The notes: a model not told the origin generated them from the sequence alone. A stretch of 64,000 nucleotides of DNA from Microbacterium sp. (GCA_031277945.1 JAITLK010000003.1:186001-250000), one strand, 5' to 3'; counted from the stretch's first letter, positions 40,746-48,195 are shown. A program made the numbers and translations.

Positions 40746-41245
40746 GACTCCACCGGCCCACCGGTAGGCTCAGCGCCATGACAGTGCAGCTCCACTACTA
40801 CGGATCCGTCTTTGACCTCGACCCGGAGATTCCGGATGAAGAATGGGTCAAGCTTCACGACGAGGCCACCGACATCCAGATGGATCGTGAGCGGCGCATC
40901 CTCCACGTGCGACTCGCCGGAGGCAAGTCCGCCGTGATCCCTCTGCTGCCCGGTGCGCCGCTCGTGCTCGTGTGCCCGCAGGAAGCGGCACCCTGGACGC
41001 TCAACGACACCGGCATCGCGATCTTCAACCGGTGACTTCGGTGGAGCATCCACCCACTCACGCCGCGTCGAGTCCCAGAACTGACGCGTAGGCACCTCGC
41101 GACGATCGCGGAAGCTCTCGACGGCGGCGACATACCTTGCCCGCGCTACCCACTCGTCACGGATACGACGAGCAACGCCGCATTGAGCGCACGGCTTGAA
41201 AGATCCCTCGGGGTGCTCTGCGCAGAAGATCGACGGAGCACTCAC
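40742..41245 (-). CDS. Zinc-motif early protein, 3' half antisense to another gene
   Basis: A GTG start coupled to the preceding stop gives 167 residues. The first 31 residues contain a zinc motif (CAEHPEGSFKPCAQCGVARR) and a DEWVARARY helix almost identical to the C-terminal part of the 30521 protein. From about residue 75 on, the frame runs antisense to the + strand gene 40778-41035. Couplings at both ends argue that this strand is translated. The C-terminal sequence alternates strands (LTIHLDVGGLVVKLD). Function unknown. Confidence 0.55.
   Translation of the reverse strand: MSAPSIFCAEHPEGSFKPCAQCGVARRIRDEWVARARYVAAVESFRDRREVPTRQFWDSTRREWVDAPPKSPVEDRDAGVVERPGCRFLRAHEHERRTGQQRDHGGLASGESHVEDAPLTIHLDVGGLVVKLDPFFIRNLRVEVKDGSVVVELHCHGAEPTGGPVES
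40765..40777 (+). promoter_or_regulatory. Leaderless -10 box of the 40778 gene
   Basis: TAGGCT, exactly 7 nt, then ATG. Confidence 0.5.
40778..41035 (+). CDS. Small hypothetical protein nested antisense in an early gene
   Basis: The protein has 85 residues. An acidic helix (DEEWVKLHDEATDIQMD) is followed by hydrophobic strands (ILHVRLAGGKSAVIPLL, then APLVLVCPQ). There is no ribosome site, but a TAnnnT box lies 7 nt before the ATG. The sequence looks like a small folded protein and has the same plan as the 29378 protein. Function unknown; probably expressed in the lysogen. Confidence 0.6.
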   Translation: MTVQLHYYGSVFDLDPEIPDEEWVKLHDEATDIQMDRERRILHVRLAGGKSAVIPLLPGAPLVLVCPQEAAPWTLNDTGIAIFNR

Positions 41246-41586
41246 GATGCCACCGCCGATACGCTCTCGCCCATGACCGAAACGACACCGTCAGAACCGT
41301 CCGACGCGGCCTGGAAGCGGTTCGGCGAGATCGCCGCCGAAGCGTTGTACCAGCTCGCAGTCCGCGACTCGCTCGCAGCGTCGGAGGAGTCGCCGCCCTC
41401 GGACAACACCGGCTTGAGTCGCGCCTGATTCCACGCGTCGAGGTCGTCCTCATAGAACGCGTTCGACGCACCGTCCTTGTGCATCAGCGGACCGGTCTTG
41501 GCAGCGAGACGATTGCGGAACGTCTGGTACGCCATTCCGCAGTACGCAGCTGCCGTCCGGGTTGAGTAAACCCTCCCCCGGCTCAC
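41242..41586 (-). CDS. Excisionase-like helix-turn-helix protein
   Basis: A GTG start overlapping the Cro-like stop (GTGA) gives 114 residues. The first 58 form an excisionase/MerR-type helix-turn-helix (STRTAAAYCGMAYQTFRNRL, then AFYEDDLDAWNQ). The Ser/Ala-rich remainder is antisense to the + gene 41273-41428. The stop is coupled to the next start, which supports the full length. It may control excision or early transcription. Confidence 0.65.
   Translation of the reverse strand: MSRGRVYSTRTAAAYCGMAYQTFRNRLAAKTGPLMHKDGASNAFYEDDLDAWNQARLKPVLSEGGDSSDAASESRTASWYNASAAISPNRFQAASDGSDGVVSVMGESVSAVAS
41260..41272 (+). promoter_or_regulatory. Leaderless -10 box of the 41273 gene
   Basis: TACGCT, exactly 7 nt, then ATG. 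Confidence 0.5.
41273..41428 (+). CDS. 51-residue hypothetical protein nested antisense in the excisionase-like gene
   Basis: The frame reads an acidic start (TETTPSEPSD), one amphipathic helix (AAWKRFGEIAAEALYQLAVR) and a Ser-rich tail. No ribosome site; a TAnnnT box sits 7 nt upstream. Function unknown. Coding on both strands here is unusual. Confidence 0.5.
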   Translation: MTETTPSEPSDAAWKRFGEIAAEALYQLAVRDSLAASEESPPSDNTGLSRA

Positions 41587-41858
41587 GACGCCACCGCCTC
41601 GACCGTCGCCGGAGCCGCTGCAGCACGCTCCCAGAGCACTGTCACCTCGATGCCGAGCAGACGAGCCACGCGGATCATTTCGATCGCGTTGAATGGACGC
41701 CGTCCGCTCAGCCGACTGCCGATTGTGTGCGCTGACACTTTGAGTTCGTGAGCGAGGTCTGTTGCGGTGACGCGCTTCCGCACCATCTCGACGCGCACCT
41801 CGTCCGCGAAGCGCCGCACGATGAGTGAGTCATCGACTTGGGATGCATGAAGTTCCAT
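41583..41858 (-). CDS. Cro-like helix-turn-helix regulator
   Basis: The ATG at 41858 (ELHASQVDDSLIV) is chosen because it lies 6 nt after the -10 box of a promoter with perfect TTGACA. It gives 91 residues. TATDLAHELKVSAHTIGSRLSG is an XRE-type helix-turn-helix. It is divergent from the repressor across a set of operators and should open the lytic leftward operon. Confidence 0.78.
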   Translation of the reverse strand: MELHASQVDDSLIVRRFADEVRVEMVRKRVTATDLAHELKVSAHTIGSRLSGRRPFNAIEMIRVARLLGIEVTVLWERAAAAPATVEAVAS

Positions 41859-41943
41859 GCACAGAGGCTCGCATGGAAGTTCATGCAGTGTCAACCTTGC
41901 CATGCATCTTGTTCAATATTCATGCAGATGCCATGATGTACTC
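41843..41943. promoter_or_regulatory. Immunity switch: divergent promoters with TGCATG/CATGCA operators
   Basis: The leftward promoter has TTGACA (41894-41889) and GAGCCT (41870-41865) with an 18-bp spacer. An operator with arms GCATG and CATGC (41871-41886) fills that spacer. A second operator (41844-41861, arms TGCATG and CATGCA) covers the Cro start. The rightward promoter is TTGTTC (41909-41914), 17 bp, CATGAT, then 6 nt to the repressor ATG; further CATGCA half-sites lie at 41901 and 41921. Both messages appear leaderless. Confidence 0.7.
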
Positions 41944-42360
41944 ATGACCGAAACAGAGTTCGCCGAGCGGTTCTCCGATGCCCTCGTCTCCGAGATCAAG
42001 GCCGAGATGGGCCGTCAGTCACTTTCGTCGCGTGCACTCGGTCGCCTGATCGGCAAGTCGTCGCAGTACATGTCCGACCGTCTCGACGGCGGCAATGTCA
42101 AGACCGGACGCCGGGTCATCCTCAACGTCTGGGACATCTCGTCCATCGCGAAGGCGCTTGGCCTCTCCGAGGTCGAGTTGGTCGCGCGCGCCGAGAGCGT
42201 CGCACTCGGACATGTGGTGCGAGCCCCGTTCGGCAGGGAAGCCAATGTCGTAACCCCGGCGGACACTATCGACTACGTCGAGACGCCTGATTTGGAGAAC
42301 CTCGACTATGCGGCGTCGCGCGGCACGCGCAAGGCCGACGAAGAGCCCTGGGCCGAGTAA
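41944..42360 (+). CDS. CI-like phage repressor
   Basis: The protein has 138 residues. The N-terminal domain carries a helix-turn-helix (SSRALGRLIGKSSQYMSDRL). The rest is a short acidic domain without a LexA-type peptidase site. It is the only + strand regulator beside the integrase, so it should maintain lysogeny. The ImmA-type peptidase next door may inactivate it instead of self-cleavage. Confidence 0.75.
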   Translation: MTETEFAERFSDALVSEIKAEMGRQSLSSRALGRLIGKSSQYMSDRLDGGNVKTGRRVILNVWDISSIAKALGLSEVELVARAESVALGHVVRAPFGREANVVTPADTIDYVETPDLENLDYAASRGTRKADEEPWAE

Positions 42361-42370
42361 GGGAGATCAC

Positions 42371-42871
42371 GTGGACCGACTGGAGCGACTTCTCGCGATC
42401 GCGCATCAGTACGACATCGTGGTGTTCTTCAGCAAGCTCCGCGACAATCTCCTCGCCTGTTGGGTGCCGTCCATGCGGCGCATCTTCGTCGAGGTTCGTC
42501 TGACCGACGACGAGCAGCACTATCACCTCGCACACGAACTGTCACACGTCCACCTCGGCCACCCCTGCTGCACGCACCCCACTACGCCGCAGGAGCTCGA
42601 CCGCGAGCGCCAGGCAGACCGCCTTGCGGCACGAATGCTGATCGACTCCCCTACCTACGCGCGACACGAAGCCATCAACCCAGATCAGCACCACCTCGCC
42701 GACGAGCTGCGCGTTCCGGTCAAGCTCATCCGGATCTACGAGGAAGACCTCCTCACGAAGGTCCGCGGAGTCACCTATGCCGAGGCACGCGAAGGTGTCG
42801 GCCAGTGGACGCACCGCCACATCCAGTCGGCCGCTGAGGAGATCCTGCAGCTGCGCGTCGGGGTGGCGTGA
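42371..42871 (+). CDS. ImmA/IrrE-family metallopeptidase
   Basis: A GTG start behind GGGAG gives 166 residues. The zinc motif HELSH (YHLAHELSHVHLGH, about residues 55-68) and a later Glu in DRERQADRLAARML identify the family. ImmA of ICEBs1 cleaves the partner repressor, so the adjacent repressor is the likely substrate (inference). It follows the repressor by 10 bases and overlaps the integrase start. Confidence 0.85.
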   Translation: MDRLERLLAIAHQYDIVVFFSKLRDNLLACWVPSMRRIFVEVRLTDDEQHYHLAHELSHVHLGHPCCTHPTTPQELDRERQADRLAARMLIDSPTYARHEAINPDQHHLADELRVPVKLIRIYEEDLLTKVRGVTYAEAREGVGQWTHRHIQSAAEEILQLRVGVA

Positions 42872-44028
42872 TGGCCCGCCCTCCCCTGGTCCTTGAGACG
42901 TGGGGCAAGATCCGGCGCACGACGGTCGGCGGCAAGCCGACTGCCGTCGCCTACTACCGCGATAGCGACGGCGTCACACGCAAGATGCAACGACAGGGAC
43001 GCACCGGCGCCGATGCGGAGCGCAAATTGATCGAGGCCATGAAGGAGCGCCTCGCACCCGCCGGCGAAGACCTGACGGGTAACAGCACGATCAAGCACAC
43101 CGCGGACCGCTGGTTCGCAGAGCCCGAGCGCGACAAGCTCGCCGTGTCCACACGCCGCCGGTACTCGGGGATCCTCGACACGATCGTGAAAGCCGGGTTT
43201 GGGAGTGTGCGCCTCTCTGAGGCAACGGTGCCCCGCGTCGACCGCTTCCTGAAGGGCGTCGTAGAACGCAACGGTGCAGGCCAGGCGAAGACCGCGCGCA
43301 CGCTCCTCCACAACGTGTTCGCGCTCGCCGTCCGTCACGGCGCGATCCCCTCGAACCCGGTCCGCGACACCGCACAGATTGTCCAGCCGAAGCGAGCAGT
43401 CACCGCGCCAACCGTCAGCGACATCATGGAGATCCGCACGCTCATGCGCGCTTACGACTCCACCCCTGACAAGCGCGGGGCTAAGAGGGTTGCGGATCTC
43501 GGAGACCTCTTCGACGTCTTCTGCGGGACAGGGGCGCGGACGGCCGAAGTGCTCGCACTGCGATGGTCAGACGTGAACCTTGACGCTAACCCCGCGCGGG
43601 TGCAGATCAACGGCACCGTGGCGATCGGCGACGACGGGAAGGTGTTCGTCCAGGACCATCCCAAGACGGACTCGTCACGCCGCGAGCTGGTGCTGCCGTC
43701 GTTCGCCGCTGACGCTCTCCTCCGACGTCGTATCGAGTCCCGGAACGAGTGGGTGTTCCCCTCTGGAACCGGGACGCTCAGGTGGCCGCACAACCTCCGC
43801 CGCAACTGGCGCGAGGCTCTCGCCAACACCCCGTACGCCGAGGTTTCGCCCCGCGCGCTCCGGAAGGCCGTGGCCACCCTTGTGCGCGACGAGCTCGGCG
43901 TGGAGATCGCGCGAGACCAGCTCGGCCACGCGTCCGATGTGGTGACCCGGAAGCACTACATTCAGCCGCACAATCTGGGGCCGGACGCCACGTCGGCGCT
44001 CACGCGATTCGATGAAAACAGCGAGTAA
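42871..44028 (+). CDS. int: Tyrosine integrase
   Basis: The ATG shares a base with the preceding stop (TGATG) and gives 385 residues. An arm-type N-terminal domain and core-binding domain (about 65-160) precede the catalytic domain. That domain has Arg in GTGARTAEVLALRW, the box II SPRALRKAVATL (the first His of HxxR is Arg, as in many actinobacterial integrases), and LGHASDVVTRKHY with the His and nucleophilic Tyr. It integrates the phage at the tRNA 76 bases downstream. Confidence 0.93.
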   Translation: MARPPLVLETWGKIRRTTVGGKPTAVAYYRDSDGVTRKMQRQGRTGADAERKLIEAMKERLAPAGEDLTGNSTIKHTADRWFAEPERDKLAVSTRRRYSGILDTIVKAGFGSVRLSEATVPRVDRFLKGVVERNGAGQAKTARTLLHNVFALAVRHGAIPSNPVRDTAQIVQPKRAVTAPTVSDIMEIRTLMRAYDSTPDKRGAKRVADLGDLFDVFCGTGARTAEVLALRWSDVNLDANPARVQINGTVAIGDDGKVFVQDHPKTDSSRRELVLPSFAADALLRRRIESRNEWVFPSGTGTLRWPHNLRRNWREALANTPYAEVSPRALRKAVATLVRDELGVEIARDQLGHASDVVTRKHYIQPHNLGPDATSALTRFDENSE

Positions 44029-44034
44029 ATAGCG

Positions 44035-44080
44035 AATCGCCCTCAACAATCACGTGGAATGCGCGATGTTGAGGGCGATT
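44035..44080 (+). terminator. Integrase terminator
   Basis: A 14-bp perfect stem (arms AATCGCCCTCAACA and complement) with an 18-nt loop ends in TT just after the integrase stop. Confidence 0.85.
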
Positions 44081-44150
44081 TATGCCTGGTCAAGATTCAT
44101 TTCCTGGTGCCCCCACCGGGATTCGAACCCGGACTGAAGCGAGTTTAAGT
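44081..44150. other. Right attachment site region
   Basis: The phage-host junction should lie here, overlapping the 3' end of the tRNA gene, because the integrase gene ends just before it and phage-like genes stop here. The exact core cannot be set without the left junction, which is not in the window. Confidence 0.55.
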
Positions 44151-44180
44151 CGCCTGCCTCTGCCGTTGGGCTATGGGGGC
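44105..44180 (-). tRNA. tRNA-Leu (anticodon UAA), CCA encoded, short variable loop
   Basis: The minus strand folds into a complete cloverleaf: acceptor GCCCCCA/TGGGGGC, 3-bp D-stem with GGCAGA loop, anticodon loop CTTAAAC giving UAA, a 5-nt variable loop, T-arm with TTCGAAT, discriminator A and CCA. The D-arm is Leu-like, but the long variable arm usual for Leu is missing. The prophage abuts its 3' end. Confidence 0.9.
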
Positions 44181-44184
44181 TATG

Positions 44185-44219
44185 CGAAACGGCGGCGGGA
44201 ATCACCCGCCGCCGTTTCG
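44185..44219. terminator. Hairpin between NDH-2 gene and tRNA
   Basis: A perfect 15-bp stem (arms CGAAACGGCGGCGGG and complement) with loop AATCA lies 8 bases past the stop of the 44228 gene and is followed on the minus strand by the tRNA. It should end the NADH dehydrogenase transcript. Confidence 0.88.
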
Positions 44220-44227
44220 TCATCGGC

Positions 44228-45625
44228 TCACTTGCCGGCGTCGACCTTCTCAGCCTTCGCCGGTGCGACCTCGGCCACGGGAGCGGGCGCCTCGGCGGGG
44301 GCCGGCTTCGGACGCGAAGCGAACTCCTCGAAGAAGGCGCGAGGCTCGCTCAGGTTGTACAGCGGCGCGATGTCGCGGCCCAGCCAGAGGTTGTTCCACC
44401 AGCCCCACAGCACACGCCACTTGCGCTCCCACGTCGGCATGGCCAGGCCGTGGTAACCGCGGTGGGCCACCCAGGCGAGGAAGCCCTTGATCGCGATCTT
44501 GCCGGACTGGAAGACGCCGTCGTACAGACCGAGACCGGCGACAGCACCGAGGTTCTTGTGGATGTAGTCCACGGGGGCGTCCCCGCGAAGCACGGCGACG
44601 AGGTTCTTGGCCAGACGCTTGGCCTGACGGACGGCGTGCTGAGCGTTGGGAACGCAGAAGCCACCGACGCCGCCGCCCGTGAGGTCGGGCACGGCAGCGA
44701 CGTCACCGGCGGTCCACGCACCCTCGACGACGTTCTTGTCGGCGTCGATCACACGCAGGTCGGCCTGGGCCGTGATGCGGCCGCGCTCGTCCGCGGGCAG
44801 GCCCGAGGAACGCACGACCTGCGGGTTGGCCATCACGCCGGCGGTCCAGATGATGAGGTCGGAGGGGATGACCTCACCCGTGGACAGCAGCACGTTGCCG
44901 TCGGTGGCGTCCTTGACCTGGGTGTCCAAGTGCACGAAAGCGCCGCGCTTGGCGAGGTCCTTGAGCACCCACTCGCTGGTGGCCAGGGCCACCTCGGGCA
45001 TGATGCGACCCATCGCCTCGATGAGGTGGAAGTGGGTCTCGTCGAACGACAGCTGCGGGTAGTCCTTCAGCAGGGCAGAGCCGAACGAGCGCAGCTCCGC
45101 GAGCGTCTCGATGCCGGCGAAGCCGCCGCCGACCACCACGACCGTGAGCAGGCGCTCACGCTCGGGACCGGCGGGAAGGGCTGCCGCGCGACCGAAGTTC
45201 TGGATGAGGCGGTCACGCACGGCGACGGCCTCCTCGATCGACTTCATGCCGATCGCGTTGTCGGCGATGCCGCCGATGGGGAACGTCCGCGAGACCGATC
45301 CGGCCGTCACGACGATCTGGTCGTACGTCATCTCGTACGGCTCGCCGTCGGCGGGGGTGATGGTGGCGGTCTTGTTCGCGTGGTCGACGTTGGTGACCTT
45401 GGCGTTGATGACGTTGGTCTTCTTCAGGTGACGACGGTGCGCAACCACGGCGTGACGCGGCTCGATCGACCCGGCAGCAACCTCGGGAAGGAAGGGGAGG
45501 TACGTCATGTAGGGAAGCGGGTCGACCAGCGTGACCTCGGCTTCGCCCTTGCGAAGGTGCTTTTCCAGCTTCCACGCGGTGTAGAAGCCCGCGTATCCAC
45601 CGCCGACAATCAGGATTTTGGGCAC
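44228..45625 (-). CDS. ndh: Type II NADH dehydrogenase
   Basis: A GTG start behind AAGGAG gives 465 residues. Two dinucleotide folds are present: GGGYAGFYTAW at residues 8-18 (FAD) and VVVVGGGFAGIETLAEL near 165 (NADH), plus IIWTAGV and the second FAD contact AWTAGDVAAVPD. A C-terminal amphipathic region (WERKWRVLWGWWNN) anchors it to the membrane. An Ala/Pro/Lys-rich tail of about 40 residues is longer than usual. It passes electrons from NADH to menaquinone without pumping protons. Confidence 0.92.
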   Translation of the reverse strand: MPKILIVGGGYAGFYTAWKLEKHLRKGEAEVTLVDPLPYMTYLPFLPEVAAGSIEPRHAVVAHRRHLKKTNVINAKVTNVDHANKTATITPADGEPYEMTYDQIVVTAGSVSRTFPIGGIADNAIGMKSIEEAVAVRDRLIQNFGRAAALPAGPERERLLTVVVVGGGFAGIETLAELRSFGSALLKDYPQLSFDETHFHLIEAMGRIMPEVALATSEWVLKDLAKRGAFVHLDTQVKDATDGNVLLSTGEVIPSDLIIWTAGVMANPQVVRSSGLPADERGRITAQADLRVIDADKNVVEGAWTAGDVAAVPDLTGGGVGGFCVPNAQHAVRQAKRLAKNLVAVLRGDAPVDYIHKNLGAVAGLGLYDGVFQSGKIAIKGFLAWVAHRGYHGLAMPTWERKWRVLWGWWNNLWLGRDIAPLYNLSEPRAFFEEFASRPKPAPAEAPAPVAEVAPAKAEKVDAGK

Positions 45626-45647
45626 GAGAAGAAAACTCCTTGGATGA

Positions 45648-46988
45648 TCACTGTCTCGGCGTGCGTTGAGAACGCGCCGATCGGATGCGTCGGGCAGCTG
45701 CGTTGACGCCGAGCATTACCAGAATAGCAGGGACGGTGGCGGCGACGAGCGGCAGGGTACCGTACAGAATCGTGGATCTGGTGGGAAGAAACGGTGCACT
45801 CGCCTTGACCGGCACGTCCGCGGCCGGCAGCGGCTCGATCTCCACCGGAGCCGCGAGCGATGAGGACACCTCGGGGTCGGCGTCCGCGCCCCGCCGGTAC
45901 AGGCGCACCCACTCCTTGAGGGTCAGCCCCAGCGGGCTGTGGTCGATGGTCGGCACGTCCGCCGTGACGGCGGCTGCGGCGTTGACCAGGCCGTAGCCAT
46001 ACAGAGGGTCGGGATCCTGGTCGACGTCTGACGGATGCTGAGCGGTCGTCAGGATGCGATTGATCACGTTGTCCGCGTTGAGGTCGGGATGAGCGGCACG
46101 CACGAGCGCGGCGATGCCGGCGACGAGCGGGGCGGCGCCACTGGTGCCGGCCCACTCCACCACCTTCCCGTCGGACGAGACACCCAGCAGCTTCTCGCTG
46201 GGTGCAGCAACGGCGATGGTGATGCCGCTCGTCGAGGCGCGATCGCTCGCGCGTCCGCCGGGGTCGACGCCCGCAACCGTCAGCACGCCGGGGATGGTGG
46301 CCGGAGCGCCGACGGACTCCGTGCCGTTGCCGCGGTTACCTGCCGCGACGACCACCACCACGTCGTGGTCGAACGCATACTGGAACGCCTCGTCCCAGGA
46401 CTCATCCCAGGTGAGGGTGTTGGTGGTGAGCGAGAGGTTGATGACATCAGCGCCGTGGTCCACGGCCCACCGCACCGCGGAGGCGATCTGCTCTACAGCG
46501 GACACCGTTGCGGTGGCGCCGAAACCGACCGAGATGGACAACAGATCTGCTTCCGGGGCGACGCCGATCATCCCGGTGTCCGCACCGGTTCCGCGACCGG
46601 CCGCCAGCGACGCCACCCAGGTGCCGTGGTTGTTGTCGACGACGCCCACCGGGGTGCGGCCGTCATCGCTGCCCATGCCCGACTCGTCGGTGCCATCGAC
46701 GACCGCTCCATCGAGTTCGGGTACACGGGCGATCCCGGTGTCGATCACAGCGATCGTGACTCCCGCACCTCGGGTGGTCTTCCAGGCCTCCTCGATGCCG
46801 TAGTCGCGCAGCCAGTACTCCGCGGCGCGCACCGGATCGACGGTGGGCGTGGGCGAAGGAGTCGGTGACGGGGTGGCCGTGGTGACCGCCGGCGCCAGAG
46901 TGACCGCGCCCACGGCGGATGCGGGCAGGACGGTGAGACCGGCCGCGACGACAGCCGCGAGCGCGAGTCCGACCGCCGAGCGGGTCAT
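45648..46988 (-). CDS. Mycosin-like S8 serine peptidase, membrane anchored
   Basis: The ATG overlaps the DUF501 stop and gives 446 residues. There is a signal peptide (1-27), a Pro/Thr linker, then a subtilisin domain with Asp in VIDTGIA, His in NNHGTWVAS, Asn in VAAGNRG and Ser in GTSGAAPLVAG. A C-terminal membrane segment (about 415-435) has a basic tail. This matches the mycosin layout, although no ESX genes are in the window. It acts at the outer face of the membrane. Confidence 0.9.
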   Translation of the reverse strand: MTRSAVGLALAAVVAAGLTVLPASAVGAVTLAPAVTTATPSPTPSPTPTVDPVRAAEYWLRDYGIEEAWKTTRGAGVTIAVIDTGIARVPELDGAVVDGTDESGMGSDDGRTPVGVVDNNHGTWVASLAAGRGTGADTGMIGVAPEADLLSISVGFGATATVSAVEQIASAVRWAVDHGADVINLSLTTNTLTWDESWDEAFQYAFDHDVVVVVAAGNRGNGTESVGAPATIPGVLTVAGVDPGGRASDRASTSGITIAVAAPSEKLLGVSSDGKVVEWAGTSGAAPLVAGIAALVRAAHPDLNADNVINRILTTAQHPSDVDQDPDPLYGYGLVNAAAAVTADVPTIDHSPLGLTLKEWVRLYRRGADADPEVSSSLAAPVEIEPLPAADVPVKASAPFLPTRSTILYGTLPLVAATVPAILVMLGVNAAARRIRSARSQRTPRQ

Positions 46989-47500
46989 GCCGAACCGGGC
47001 TCGACGCACTGGCAGCGATCCGGCGAGTAGGTGCTGCGCTCGAGGGCGAGGTCTCCGATGGGGTTCACGCCAGGCCCCGCCGCCAGCGCATGGCCCGCGA
47101 GCGCGTGCAGGCACTTGATGCGGGTGGGCATGCCGCCCGAGGAGATGCCGGCGATCTCCTCGACCTCACCGAACTGGGCGCGATCGGCGAGGAACGCCTC
47201 GTGCGCACGGAGGTAACGATTCTGCAGTTCCTCGTCCTCGGCCAGCAGCTGCGTGAACTCGACCATCACGCCCTCCGCTTCCAGCTGGGACATCGCGATG
47301 GTCGCCGCGGGATGGGTGAGGTAGTAGAACGTCGGGAACGGAGAGCCGTCTTCGAGCCGGGGAGCCGTGGCGACCACGGTGGGGTTTCCGCACACGCACC
47401 GCGCGGCGACGCCCACCACGTTGCGCACCGGACGACCGAGTTGGGAGCTCATCACGTCGAGGTCGGTGGGGCGGAGGGGTTCGAACGGGGGCGTGGTCAC
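46985..47500 (-). CDS. DUF501 family protein
   Basis: A GTG start gives 171 residues. The family pattern is present: LGRPVRNVVGVAARCVCGNP, PFPTFYYLTHP and SGGMPTRIKCLHALAGHALA, with Cys/His residues that may bind metal (C35, C37 and a late CQC). Function is unknown, but the gene is usually found between divIC-like and exopolyphosphatase or peptidase genes in Actinobacteria. Confidence 0.88.
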   Translation of the reverse strand: MTTPPFEPLRPTDLDVMSSQLGRPVRNVVGVAARCVCGNPTVVATAPRLEDGSPFPTFYYLTHPAATIAMSQLEAEGVMVEFTQLLAEDEELQNRYLRAHEAFLADRAQFGEVEEIAGISSGGMPTRIKCLHALAGHALAAGPGVNPIGDLALERSTYSPDRCQCVEPGSA

Positions 47501-47540
47501 CTGTCCAGCCTAACGGGCTGCGGCTTCCTGGGCCCCGTCC

Positions 47541-48152
47541 TCAGCCCGCGGGGGTCGCGCCGTCCGTCGGCGCGTCGGTGGGTGCGTCCGCGGGCTGCTC
47601 CGCGACGCTCTGCGTGAGCCCTGCCTCGGTGACCGATCGCAGCATCGCACCCATCCAGTCGTTCGGCGCCTGCTCGACGGTGTCGCTGACCGGCTTCTGC
47701 TCACCGGGGAGGGCGGCAGGGTCAAGGTCGTCCACGACGAGGTAGACGACCTCCCCGGGACGGTAGTAGAACAGCCGCTCGCGTGCCTGGGTGATCACAT
47801 AGTTCGGATCGTTCCATCGGTCACGCTCGGCCTCCAGCGCATCGACCTTGTCCTGAGCCACCTGAACGGAGTGCTCCAGTGCGTCGATGCGCTGCACCTG
47901 CCCGATGTAGGTGCCCACCGTGGGCACCAGCATGAACACGGCGAAGATCACGAGCCCGAACATGATCATCATGAAAACCGACAGCCGGACGCCGCCGAGC
48001 CAATCGCGGACGTCCACGCGCTGGGCGGCACCGGATCCTCGTGACGACCGCGGCGACCCGCTGGACCCCTTCTTCTGGGCTGTGGAGTGCGCCGGAGGGG
48101 TCGCGCGGGCGGAACGGGAACGCGGAGAGGGGAGATCCGGTCGTTTGGCCAT
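47541..48152 (-). CDS. Septum formation initiator (FtsB/DivIC-like)
   Basis: The protein has 203 residues. A disordered basic N-terminus (1-50) precedes one membrane segment (about 57-80) and a coiled coil (IDALEHSVQVAQDKVDALEAERDRW). A DPNYVITQARERLFYYRPGE segment is the family hallmark. It acts in the divisome with FtsL and FtsQ. The acidic, Asp/Ala-rich tail is typical of Microbacteriaceae. Confidence 0.9.
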   Translation of the reverse strand: MAKRPDLPSPRSRSARATPPAHSTAQKKGSSGSPRSSRGSGAAQRVDVRDWLGGVRLSVFMMIMFGLVIFAVFMLVPTVGTYIGQVQRIDALEHSVQVAQDKVDALEAERDRWNDPNYVITQARERLFYYRPGEVVYLVVDDLDPAALPGEQKPVSDTVEQAPNDWMGAMLRSVTEAGLTQSVAEQPADAPTDAPTDGATPAG

Positions 48153-48195
48153 GATCTCCCCTCTCGTGCTTATGCGTGCGTCAGCGTGTCAGAGC

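Larger units (their letters stand above)
1..44104. mobile_element. Siphovirus-type prophage, left end outside the window
   Basis: The stretch carries, in lambda-like integrated order from the right, an integrase beside a tRNA, repressor and Cro genes, an early recombination/replication/methylation operon, terminase, head, tail, lysis and left-end accessory genes. Nearly all lytic genes are on the minus strand with overlapping starts and stops. The right boundary is at the 3' end of the tRNA-Leu gene. No second copy of the tRNA 3' end is seen in 1-44000, so the left attachment site must lie before position 1. No broken structural gene was found, so the prophage may be intact. That is inference from this window only. 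Confidence 0.93.

Noticed and set aside
41944-42360. LexA-like self-cleaving repressor
   Set aside because: No Ala-Gly cleavage site or Ser/Lys dyad is seen and the protein is too short; cleavage by the adjacent ImmA-type peptidase is more likely.
45648-46988. Part of a type VII secretion locus
   Set aside because: The peptidase is mycosin-like, but no EccB, EccC, EccD or WXG100 gene is present in the window.
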